Positions 17,102 through 23,903 of a DNA stretch of 64,000 nucleotides are shown one piece after another. The notes below the pieces were generated by a model. It was not told the DNA's origin, did not search any database, and worked only from the letters and a program-made list of their open reading frames with translations. This stretch comes from Thalassotalea nanhaiensis (GTDB taxonomy: Bacteria; Pseudomonadota; Gammaproteobacteria; Enterobacterales; Alteromonadaceae), in NCBI RefSeq assembly GCF_031583575.1, contig NZ_CP134146.1:3658001-3722000 (forward strand), given 5' to 3'. Position 1 is the stretch's first letter. Each line of letters begins with the position of its first letter. The position numbers and the translations under genes were made by a program.

Positions 17102-17636
17102 TGAAAAGATTAAGGTCTGCTTAGAGCGATCAGCAGACAGTGGTATTAAAACTTCTCCACACAATCTTTATACATAGCAGGAAGCCTTGAGTGTTCGCAA
17201 AAATCATTGAAAAAATCAAAAATAAAATAAGTGAATTGGAAGAATACGCTGACAACTCCAAAATAGGTTTCACAGTTAAAGGACTTGTTACTTATTCAGG
17301 TCATGATGGATTATATGAAATAGAAAAGGTGTATCCTTTCTTAGCCATTATAGATAAAGCCAATATTGAACTCTCAGCTACTCATATTACCCAATTGCTT
17401 GAGAGCCAAGATTGGAACAATGTTAATATCGAAGAGTACAGTGAAATAACTCTAAGCGATTACAGTAAGCAATCTGAAGGTCATGAGGATTGGCAAAAAA
17501 TGATAAATGAGCAAGGTGCGTTCTATATAATCTACACGGAAAATGGTGCTTAACAAATTCAAGAATGGCACGTTTGCACCACTCAACGATTTAACGTAAT
17601 GTAATCAAAAGCTCACAGGCCGCTGCGGAGCGATTA
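17102..17636 (+). repeat. 535-bp inverted repeat, right arm
   Basis: This is the counterpart of 15044-15578 in opposite orientation. Together the arms enclose 15579-17101 with the transporter gene, so recombination between them would flip that gene. The arm ends at both sides within the recurrent GAGCGAT..C motif region. Confidence 0.9.
17191..17553 (+). CDS. Unknown 120-residue protein, copy 2
   Basis: This is the second copy of the protein at 15127-15489, differing only in the final residue (Ala). It has the same GTG start and AGGAAG ribosome-binding site, because the whole flank is duplicated. Both frames are intact, so either the duplication is recent or both copies are kept equal by gene conversion between the arms. 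Confidence 0.7.
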   Translation: MFAKIIEKIKNKISELEEYADNSKIGFTVKGLVTYSGHDGLYEIEKVYPFLAIIDKANIELSATHITQLLESQDWNNVNIEEYSEITLSDYSKQSEGHEDWQKMINEQGAFYIIYTENGA

Positions 17637-17663
17637 GCCGACAGTGGAGCAAGGCACTTTCAA

Positions 17664-17927
17664 GTGAGAAATACTAAGATACCGATAGATTTGATAAAAC
17701 GTGATGGTCCATTTGCTGAGTTTAAACAAGATGCTGCTTTGGTGACTGTTGAACTTTTATCTGGTATTGAATTCTCAGGGGTGCTTTTATTATATCCGAA
17801 TACGATAATCGCGGTTGAAGACTATAGTGAGTTGCCTTTTAATCCAGAACACGTTATTCGCATCCATCAGTCGTCTGCGGATTTAATAAATCGTTCCTCT
17901 TCAGACTGGGTGTTTTGGAATGATTAA
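17664..17927 (+). CDS. Small unknown protein (87 residues)
   Basis: I do not recognise this protein. It begins at a GTG at 17664 (MRNTKIPIDLIKRDGPFAEF) and contains a strongly hydrophobic beta-like stretch VTVELLSGIEFSGVLLLYPNTIIAVEDY, then a polar end with DWVFWND. The ribosome-binding site is weak. It is one of a row of short co-directional genes whose borders share the motif GAGCGATTAGC. Confidence 0.5.
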   Translation: MRNTKIPIDLIKRDGPFAEFKQDAALVTVELLSGIEFSGVLLLYPNTIIAVEDYSELPFNPEHVIRIHQSSADLINRSSSDWVFWND

Positions 17928-17984
17928 TGAATGTTACTAACGACAGAAAAGAGCGAACAGCGGACGAATAGGAGGAAGTAAATA

Positions 17985-18392
17985 ATGATTGAGTTTATTA
18001 TTGTGGCATTGGTGCTAACCTATCTCGTTTGGTCAATTTATCAGGAAGATACACTCCCTAAAATTTACCGACTACGCAACTGTATGGGGAAACGTTGGAA
18101 AGCCGAATTCCCAGGACACTCTACAAGTAACATTCGTTCATTTTTAATATTTTTTGTAGATGCTTTTGCATTCGATAAGAAAGACAAATTGCAGTTTGAA
18201 CCAAGTGATAAATTGCTAACTATTTATCGAGAGCTATACCCGAAAAAATGGCAAGCGGACGCTTTAGAGTTTGAAACTTTAGCAGAAGATTTACATAAAC
18301 ATCATGGTATTGACTTTAATAGTCTGTGGCATGATGATTTAACTTTAGGTGAGTTGTATCAAGCTTTTAATAAAGCTCACCGACAGGTTTGA
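17985..18392 (+). CDS. Small membrane-anchored unknown protein
   Basis: The 135-residue protein has one N-terminal membrane helix (MIEFIIVALVLTYLVWSIY) and a soluble, basic and aromatic-rich remainder. A strong AGGAGG lies before the ATG at 17985. The stop codon overlaps a GAGCGATTAA boundary motif. I do not recognise the family. It is part of the row of small cargo genes. Confidence 0.6.
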   Translation: MIEFIIVALVLTYLVWSIYQEDTLPKIYRLRNCMGKRWKAEFPGHSTSNIRSFLIFFVDAFAFDKKDKLQFEPSDKLLTIYRELYPKKWQADALEFETLAEDLHKHHGIDFNSLWHDDLTLGELYQAFNKAHRQV

Positions 18393-18412
18393 GCGATTAA
18401 GAGACCGTCAGG

Positions 18413-18664
18413 ATGACAATGCGAACCGAATTATCTCAACTTAAATCAGAGCTATTAAAGCTCAATATTAATCCTGATTTGATAGGTGTAGATGAATTAC
18501 CTTTAATTGAAGGCTTTTGTATTTACGACGTCAGGTCTCATTTAGAAGTTTTTTATTCTGAACGAGGTTCGAAAGTCGATTGCCAAGAGTTCAGCGACAT
18601 ACTAAAAGCAATTGAATTCTTTAAAGATAAGGTGTTATCTGAGCCATCTTTCAGGTTAAGGTAA
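18413..18664 (+). CDS. Small unknown protein (83 residues)
   Basis: The protein begins MTMRTELSQLKSELLKLNINPDLIGVDELP and looks soluble and mixed alpha/beta. Sequences of this shape, with an N-terminal helix and an ICIYDV-like strand, occur among small immunity-type proteins, but I cannot assign it. It starts 20 bases after the preceding gene, with CAGGATGACA as a modest ribosome-binding site. Confidence 0.5.
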   Translation: MTMRTELSQLKSELLKLNINPDLIGVDELPLIEGFCIYDVRSHLEVFYSERGSKVDCQEFSDILKAIEFFKDKVLSEPSFRLR

Positions 18665-18729
18665 TTGACGTCGCCAAAGAGCGATAACCAGCCTGTAGCA
18701 AACGCAAGGTAAACATTTAATTCTATATC

Positions 18730-19140
18730 ATGAAACACTCCCGATTTGACACTAAGGAAATTACCAAACCTATGCCTCGCACTCAATCCGTTGGCTTTGG
18801 TGTGTGTTTTCTTTTTATATTTATGTTTGTAGCTTACAAAGCTTTCTTTGATACAGCTTCAGACTCTGGATTGTTTACGATTTTGCTTGTCATTCTAGGG
18901 TTACCTTTAGGGTTAATAGGTTGGAAGCTATTATTTGCAACAACACGCGAAAGAAATTTCGGATATTTCTCACCTTTAACTTTGTACGTTCTAGGTATTT
19001 TAACGCTTATATCTGGTTTAGCATTGGCTTATCAAGGTGCTAAAGGTTCGGGTTTTGCCGTAGGTGGAGGTCTAACGCTAATAGCTTTAGGGAAAAGAAG
19101 AAGCGTTCAGCGAAAAAAGCAAAAGTTGTGGTTTAAATAA
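18730..19140 (+). CDS. Small integral membrane protein of unknown function
   Basis: This 136-residue protein has three predicted membrane helices (about 22-40, 47-66 and 85-104) and ends in a very basic tail (GKRRSVQRKKQKLWFK). There is no recognisable family. It is the last of the small co-directional genes before the hairpin array. Confidence 0.55.
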   Translation: MKHSRFDTKEITKPMPRTQSVGFGVCFLFIFMFVAYKAFFDTASDSGLFTILLVILGLPLGLIGWKLLFATTRERNFGYFSPLTLYVLGILTLISGLALAYQGAKGSGFAVGGGLTLIALGKRRSVQRKKQKLWFK

Positions 19141-19182
19141 CATTTGCGACTGTCGGCGAATGGCACCAAGCGGTCATAGGCC

Positions 19183-19499
19183 ACATGTTCCAAAATGGAA
19201 CATGTCACTCAATTGTCCAACAGCTTGTTGGACAATTACCATCTTGAGATCACAGGTTTTGATCTCAAGTTTAATTATATCGAATTCGTCATAATTAAAT
19301 TTGTGCAACAGCTTGTTGCACAATTTAGTGTTCGCTATTTCGTCTTACCCTATTTTCGTGGACACACTACAATTGTTGTAGAGATACAACAGCCATTTAA
19401 GTCGATTTATACCTTGATAAAAATCATTTTGGAGCCGATTTATACCTTGATAAAAATCATTTTCGAGTCGATTTCTACCTTGATAAAAATCAATGTAGT
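19183..19499. repeat. Array of perfect hairpins followed by three 33-bp repeats
   Basis: Six hairpins follow each other: 19183-19205 (ACATGTTCCA arms), 19211-19237 (12-bp arms, GCT loop), 19243-19269 (CTTGAGATCA arms), 19270-19299 (TTTAATTAT arms), 19301-19323 (TTGTGCAACA arms, GCT loop) and 19367-19390 (CTACAA and GTTGTA stems). Next come three 33-bp direct repeats at 19401, 19434 and 19467, each containing ACCTTGATAAAAATCA. No family of repeats known to me looks like this. The open frame that spans it is probably not a gene. Confidence 0.85.
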
Positions 19500-19559
19500 T
19501 TTTCACTCCTTCAAACTCTAATTATCTCAACGGCAGTTAAACGGCGTTTTAGAATTAAT

Positions 19560-19841
19560 TTATAATTTAATATTTGCCGCTAGAACCTCGTCAATACTCT
19601 TGGGAATATCTTCCATTTGTGTAAGCATTTTCATTTTAGATAAGTCACCTAACTCTGTATACAGCATTAAGAACTGCCTCAAAGATATTTCACCTGTAGA
19701 TTCAAACTTACGAATGGTGCTATTAGGAACACCAGATTTTTGTGACAAAGATTTAATACTTATTTTTTTGTTCTTTCGTACTTTACGTACAAATTGACTT
19801 AACTCAATCTGCAGATCATACGGCGTATATAGAGAAAGCAT
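19560..19841 (-). CDS. Small helix-turn-helix (XRE-type) regulator
   Basis: The 93-residue protein carries an XRE-like HTH, with SIKSLSQKSGVPNSTIRKFESTGEISLRQFLML around residues 28-60, and a short C-terminal tail. This shape is seen in HipB-like antitoxins and phage-type repressors. No HipA-like partner is next to it. The ATG at 19841 follows GGGGGG. Two perfect palindromes lie upstream, one over a TATAAT box, so it probably represses itself. Its target set and the link to the adjacent hairpin array are unknown. Confidence 0.75.
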   Translation of the reverse strand: MLSLYTPYDLQIELSQFVRKVRKNKKISIKSLSQKSGVPNSTIRKFESTGEISLRQFLMLYTELGDLSKMKMLTQMEDIPKSIDEVLAANIKL

Positions 19842-19862
19842 GCACCCCCCATTTTTTGTTGA

Positions 19863-19926
19863 ATTGCTACTATTATAGCAATTTTTATCATTTATTGGTG
19901 CATATTGCTACTATTGTAGCAATATG
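19863..19926. promoter_or_regulatory. Two palindromic operators upstream of the HTH gene
   Basis: ATTGCTACTATTATAGCAAT (19863-19882) and the 26-bp palindrome 19901-19926 with arms CATATTGCTAC/GTAGCAATATG share the core TTGCTAC..GTAGCAA. Their centres are about 41 bases apart. The first overlaps a minus-strand TATAAT, as expected for a repressor site. The second could also serve a plus-strand transcript toward 19951. Confidence 0.7.
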
Positions 19927-20067
19927 CAGATGCCTATGTGGGGAATTTTATATGAGGCTATTTTTACTAGCCAACTTTAGCTTTAAACACATCTCTGGCA
20001 GTGCCTACAGCTCAAAATATACCTATGATAATGATGAATGAACTCTTTGGTACGGAGAAACTGAGTT

Positions 20068-20110
20068 TTTGGAAAAGCTTGGTTCACTGAAGCAGTTAGG
20101 CTTTTCCAAA
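20068..20110. other. Hairpin downstream of the phosphatase gene
   Basis: TTTGGAAAAGC and GCTTTTCCAAA form an 11-bp perfect stem with a 21-base loop, 7 bases past the phosphatase stop. There is no T run, so it is at best an imperfect terminator or an RNA stability element. Confidence 0.45.
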
Positions 20111-20117
20111 CGTGGAA

Positions 20118-20840
20118 TTATGCAATGTCCGTTGTTTCATTCATCGCATTAAACTCTTCAATAACAGCGTTAAGTTCCACCATCGTTGGTCTGCCGTAAT
20201 AGGAGGTATCAATATGGAAAGTGTTTTCAATCCAGATTGGGATTTGAGTAGAATTGTGGCCATGAATGGAAAAGTCGACACCACGATTTACGAGGCATTT
20301 TTGCTTATAGAATAACTCTCTATCCCACAGTAAAGCTGCAACAATGGCTGATTTATCAACAGGCAAATTATCCCAATTCCATTTCATTGGCAAAGTATGT
20401 GATACTCCAATTTTCATACTTTGATACTCTGCAATAATCGATAACGGTTGCTTGAGTAGCCACTGGCAGTGTGATTTCAACTGTTCATGAGGAACTGAAC
20501 TATGCCAAGTTCCGCCATTCTTAGTCCAGAGTGATTTTGCAGTTTCATCGTGACTGAGGATGGATTCAATCATTAAGTGTTCATGGTTTCCGAGTACAAC
20601 AAAAGCATTTAATTCTCGCATTAGCTCTAAAATCATGAGGCTATCATCACCACGATCAATCATATCACCTAAACAAATCAGCTTATCTGCTTTTGGGTCA
20701 AAACCAACACGATTCATCGCCTCTTTAAGCCTCCTATAGTTACCATCTAAATCGCCAACAACAAACACTCGTTGGTTATCATCCAAACGAACATGCTGGA
20801 TACTAGAAGAGTTAAGGATGGCGGTGGTGGCGATTTTCAC
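20118..20840 (-). CDS. PPP-type metallophosphoesterase
   Basis: The 240-residue protein is a calcineurin-like phosphatase resembling lambda/PrpA enzymes. Motifs are GDLDGN (about 29-34), GDMIDRGDD, GNHE and the late IHGHNS. The first motif normally reads GDxHG; here the metal-ligand His is Asp, as confirmed from the codon. Lambda-type enzymes are protein phosphatases, but phosphatases of this fold also trim RNA 2',3' ends in Pnkp-type repair systems. Its place beside two RtcB ligases makes an RNA-end role worth considering; this is inference. The start is a GTG with its own upstream promoter. Confidence 0.82.
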   Translation of the reverse strand: MKIATTAILNSSSIQHVRLDDNQRVFVVGDLDGNYRRLKEAMNRVGFDPKADKLICLGDMIDRGDDSLMILELMRELNAFVVLGNHEHLMIESILSHDETAKSLWTKNGGTWHSSVPHEQLKSHCQWLLKQPLSIIAEYQSMKIGVSHTLPMKWNWDNLPVDKSAIVAALLWDRELFYKQKCLVNRGVDFSIHGHNSTQIPIWIENTFHIDTSYYGRPTMVELNAVIEEFNAMNETTDIA

Positions 20841-20875
20841 TATGTACCTGGCAAATAACTGTATATTGTCCCTCT

Positions 20876-20904
20876 ATTATAATGCTTCCGCCCCTTTCCG
20901 TTAA
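20876..20904 (-). promoter_or_regulatory. Sigma-70-type promoter of the phosphatase gene
   Basis: On the minus strand TTAACG, 17 bases and TATAAT lie 36-64 bases before the GTG start. The -10 box is perfect and the -35 is weak. Confidence 0.55.
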
Positions 20905-21088
20905 CTTATTTTCTTATTTGGCCTACAGAGAACAATCACCTTAATTAGGCGTTGGATTCTGAGCCCGTAATTAATCTGATTAACCATGAAAATTAATAAC
21001 TTAAATCTAATAATCCGGTTCAATCACAAATAAAATTGCTGTTGTAGATGGATCATTTCAAAATACAGATTCAATGTTCAAGTCAACT

Positions 21089-21122
21089 GCGGAAGTTGAA
21101 TTTAATTAGAATTAACTTCCGC
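21089..21122. other. Hairpin after the second rtcB gene
   Basis: GCGGAAGTT and AACTTCCGC form a 9-bp stem 32 bases past the stop of the second rtcB (minus strand). It has no T tract on that strand. The rest of the 313-base gap (20841-21153) holds the phosphatase promoter and no gene that I can see. Confidence 0.45.
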
Positions 21123-21153
21123 AAAAAGAGCCATATAAATTTGATTAGAGAGA

Positions 21154-22275
21154 CTAAGTTCCCTTATAACTCAAGACAGGACTTAAACGTCGAGTAACTT
21201 TGACTAGCTTCTTCTGCAACGACATTACCTTTTCAATATTTTTATAGCTTGTAGGAGCTTCTTCAGTCAACAAGCGTAGCTTCTCCTGTTGATAATAAAT
21301 ACCAGAAAGTTGTTTGCTTAAATTATTACTAGTAATTGTTTTCCTAGCCAATTGCCTGCTCATACATCGACCAGCACCATGAGAACTAGAAAAAAGAGAA
21401 TCAGCATTTCCTTTTCCTACGACATGGAAGCTGTCACTTCCCATGCTTCCTGGGATGATAGCTGCTTCACCTTTCGTTACTGAGCATGCTCCTTTACGGT
21501 GAATTAGCAGGTCCTGTTTGTTTACTGTGATCAAATCAAGATGGTTATGATCACAATGAATCATCTTACTTTCATCTACCGAGATTGAAAATAAGTCATG
21601 GAACAGAGCTGTACATCGCTCCAAAATTTTCAGTCTGTTTGCATTAGCATATTCTCGAGCCCAACAAAGATCATTGAAGTAAGCCAGTCCTTGTTCACTT
21701 TCAATATCCAAGTACTTAAGGCTAGCCGATTTTCCAGATGAATGATGTAAATGATAGTCTCGAATAGCAGGCCCCATACCGCGAGATCCTGTATGTATCA
21801 TTAACCATAGTTGTTCTGTATCAACACATCGTTGCAGCTCCAGAAAATGATTACCGCGACCTAGCGTACCCAACTGATAACACCCATCTCGTAAGGCTAT
21901 ATGTTGCAGCCTTTCATTAGATAATTTTCTGTCTAATTCAAAGGGTATGCCTTGAGCCTGTTTCACTATAGGAACCAAGTGAGTTAAGTTTTTGAAAATC
22001 ACTTCGGCCTGCTGGCTTTGAATAAAGTCCGCATCAACTCCTAATGGCACTGATAACATGCCACACCCTATATCACCGCCAATTGCAGCCGGATATATCA
22101 ATTTTTCTGTTGCTAATACACAACCCACACATACGTCGTTGGCTAAATGAGCGTCAGCCATTAAACGTACATGTTTAACGTCTTTTGCATGTAATAAACG
22201 TTGTGTTTGCTGCTGTAATTCTGGCGTTAATCTTTCGCTCATCCAATGTCGATAACTTGCTTTTGATTTATTCAT
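21154..22275 (-). CDS. RtcB-family RNA ligase, second paralogue
   Basis: This 373-residue protein keeps every RtcB active-site piece: GGDIGCGM (Mn ligands Asp and Cys), GRGNHFLE, IHTGSRGMG, CDHNHLDLI, HRKGA and the guanylylated His299 in SSHGAGR. RtcB joins 2',3'-cyclic-phosphate or 3'-phosphate RNA ends to 5'-OH ends with GTP and manganese. It is clearly different from the RtcB encoded at 23900-25075. It overlaps the RbfA-like gene upstream by 8 bases, so the two are translated together. That points to a ribosomal RNA substrate, which is inferred. Confidence 0.9.
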   Translation of the reverse strand: MNKSKASYRHWMSERLTPELQQQTQRLLHAKDVKHVRLMADAHLANDVCVGCVLATEKLIYPAAIGGDIGCGMLSVPLGVDADFIQSQQAEVIFKNLTHLVPIVKQAQGIPFELDRKLSNERLQHIALRDGCYQLGTLGRGNHFLELQRCVDTEQLWLMIHTGSRGMGPAIRDYHLHHSSGKSASLKYLDIESEQGLAYFNDLCWAREYANANRLKILERCTALFHDLFSISVDESKMIHCDHNHLDLITVNKQDLLIHRKGACSVTKGEAAIIPGSMGSDSFHVVGKGNADSLFSSSHGAGRCMSRQLARKTITSNNLSKQLSGIYYQQEKLRLLTEEAPTSYKNIEKVMSLQKKLVKVTRRLSPVLSYKGT

Positions 22276-22657
22276 AATCAGCCTCCGCTACTAATCCAAA
22301 GTGCAGCGCTGGTACTGACTTTCTGTTTATACCATATCCAACAATAAACCTTATTTCATTTTGGTGAACTCTCAGCCACTCCAATGCTTGCTCACATTCT
22401 GAAAATGATGAATGTGTTGTAGGTGCTATAGTTAAGAGTAGAGTTGATTTCCCCTTTTTCTGTTTAACACTTACGATATCCCAGCCATCTAAACCAAGTT
22501 CAGTTATGGCTAAACGGACAAGTTTTTGAACTTGACGGCACAACCGTCGATTGTCATGAACAACAGAGTTTTCTTTGTTTTTTTCATGACGAGGTGAAAC
22601 GCCGTCGCCTTCGCATAGCGAATCGCAACATTCCAATATTTTATTTGATGTATTCAT
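22268..22657 (-). CDS. RbfA-like ribosome-binding protein
   Basis: The start is taken at the ATG at 22657, which follows GGAGAG at ideal spacing, giving 129 residues; an in-frame GTG lies 12 bases upstream. Residues from about 36 on resemble RbfA, a KH-fold 30S maturation factor: HDNRRLCRQVQKLVRLAI in front and EIRFIVGYGINRKSVPALHF at the end, matching the family pattern of an I-R helix then VPxLxF. The N-terminal 35 residues are extra and Cys-containing. Pairing with an RtcB ligase suggests that it guides or tests repair of 16S rRNA. Similarity is by eye. Confidence 0.6.
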   Translation of the reverse strand: MNTSNKILECCDSLCEGDGVSPRHEKNKENSVVHDNRRLCRQVQKLVRLAITELGLDGWDIVSVKQKKGKSTLLLTIAPTTHSSFSECEQALEWLRVHQNEIRFIVGYGINRKSVPALHFGLVAEADYE

Positions 22658-22778
22658 CGATCTCTCCACACCAGAAATCGCTAATACCCAGTCAATAAAG
22701 GTAGGTCAGCAATTATCTGATGTTGATAAAAAAGCTTTTAAAGAGCCCTTGATCGAGAGTTGTAACTTTTAGAAGTAA

Positions 22779-22838
22779 CTAATACTCAACAACCAAGTGG
22801 CGAATTTTCTGTGTCGATGTTTTTGCAATGGAATACAT
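22779..22838 (-). CDS. Short open frame upstream of the RbfA-like gene
   Basis: An ATG at 22838 behind GGGGG opens a 19-codon frame (MYSIAKTSTQKIRHLVVEY) that ends 121 bases before the RbfA-like start. It may be a leader peptide, like the one before rtcB2, or chance. The rest of the 257-base gap (22658-22914) shows no other gene. Confidence 0.25.
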   Translation of the reverse strand: MYSIAKTSTQKIRHLVVEY

Positions 22839-22914
22839 ATCTGCCCCCTACGGAATTATTGAATGAAAACAGTGCAATGATAATTCTTAGACGTTTTCTG
22901 TCAATTAAGAACTA

Positions 22915-23268
22915 TTAGTTTAGCTCTGTGTTTTTATTGGTTTTCTTTATACGTTTAATGGCTTCTTTTTGAAGCTCACCATTTAAGCTATTTCGGTTAT
23001 AGTCTGACATTCGCTCTATCAGTGATTCATCAGCAAACTTTTTCCAATTATCTCTTGATTGGCCCGACAAGCTCATCTCTATCGATTCGATATCCAGGTA
23101 ACCAATTCTTAAAATATTATGGCTTTTTCTACGATAGTCTCGATTTACTACAGCCTTTCTATATCGAATTGATTTTCTAGAACTCTTACTGTTTTCGCCA
23201 TAACAGTTCTTAGTCTGGTTCATGTAATCTCGAATCTTTTTTTCCTGTGGTGATAGTCGTTTCAACAT
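22915..23268 (-). CDS. Basic unknown protein of the prfH operon
   Basis: The 117-residue protein is very basic and polar (SKSSRKSIRYRKAVVNRDYRRKSHN, then KKTNKNTELN at the end). That composition fits a nucleic acid or ribosome binder. It starts 8 bases after prfH, so it belongs to the rtcB2-prfH operon. I do not recognise the family and know of no fixed third member of this operon. It could be an accessory factor of ribosome repair. Confidence 0.6.
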   Translation of the reverse strand: MLKRLSPQEKKIRDYMNQTKNCYGENSKSSRKSIRYRKAVVNRDYRRKSHNILRIGYLDIESIEMSLSGQSRDNWKKFADESLIERMSDYNRNSLNGELQKEAIKRIKKTNKNTELN

Positions 23269-23276
23269 ATATTTAC

Positions 23277-23903
23277 CTATGAAATCAAAGTGAACTTCTC
23301 ACCTTTAAATGTTCTTACTGGATTACCACGTTCAACTTCCCAGTGTTGCTGCCAACGAGTTTTTTCTTGCTGTGTCATTTGCTCAAGCTTTGTTGCTTCC
23401 AACTTTTGGAATAACAATGCTCTTGCCAGACGTTTATTAGCATGTTGGCTTCGTTCACTTTCCACTCGAACAGAAATTCCCGTAACCGTATGAGTGGCCC
23501 TCACCGCAGAATCTGTAGTGTTTACGTGCTGACCACCAGCGCCAGATGCTCTGCATGTTTGAAAGGTCACCCCTTTATCTAACTGGGTATCATTGACTTC
23601 ATACATTTGACCACTGAAGAACCAATTTTTACGCTTATGTTTAGGCCTATATTGACTTTGGCATACCCACAACATAGCTCCTTGCCATGACTCGGCTAAC
23701 AACTTAGCTTCAGTGTTTTTGGCTGAATCAAGTTGCAATAATGCAGACTTAAAGCAGCCTCGTTCTTTCATTTCAATTGCTTCCACAATATCGAGCTTTA
23801 TTCCCTTTTCTCGACATAGCTTTTCAATCGTTTTTAACGCTAAACCAACAGCTTTACTGCATTCAACAGGTCCTTGGCCCGCTGACAATTGAAGTAATAT
23901 CAT
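23277..23903 (-). CDS. prfH: Peptide chain release factor homologue PrfH
   Basis: The start is the ATG at 23903, which overlaps the rtcB2 stop as ATGA and gives [12 protein letters not shown], the usual PrfH N-terminus. The GGQ loop (residues 123-125, in [19 protein letters not shown]) is intact, so it should hydrolyse peptidyl-tRNA. The codon-recognition domain of RF1/RF2 is absent, as in all PrfH proteins. PrfH is known to release peptides from ribosomes whose 16S decoding centre has been cut, so that RtcB2 can reseal the rRNA. Confidence 0.95.
   Translation of the reverse strand: MILLQLSAGQGPVECSKAVGLALKTIEKLCREKGIKLDIVEAIEMKERGCFKSALLQLDSAKNTEAKLLAESWQGAMLWVCQSQYRPKHKRKNWFFSGQMYEVNDTQLDKGVTFQTCRASGAGGQHVNTTDSAVRATHTVTGISVRVESERSQHANKRLARALLFQKLEATKLEQMTQQEKTRWQQHWEVERGNPVRTFKGEKFTLIS

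Noticed and set aside
15044-19180. Integron gene-cassette array
   Set aside because: The gene borders share a motif, but no attC core (GTTRRRY with its partner) and no integrase gene were found, and the first small gene copy runs in the opposite direction.
19401-19499. Possible CRISPR array (three 33-bp repeats)
   Set aside because: The repeats are directly joined with no unique spacers, and there are no cas genes nearby.
19195-19521. A 108-codon open frame across the hairpin array, with an 11-residue repeat IYTLIKII
   Set aside because: The frame is a by-product of 33-bp repeats (a multiple of three) and of palindromes. It has no ribosome-binding site, its composition is odd and its start lies inside a hairpin.
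19951-20041. A 29-codon plus-strand frame behind the second operator
   Set aside because: It has no convincing ribosome-binding site and no recognisable sequence. It is kept only as a remark in the operator finding.
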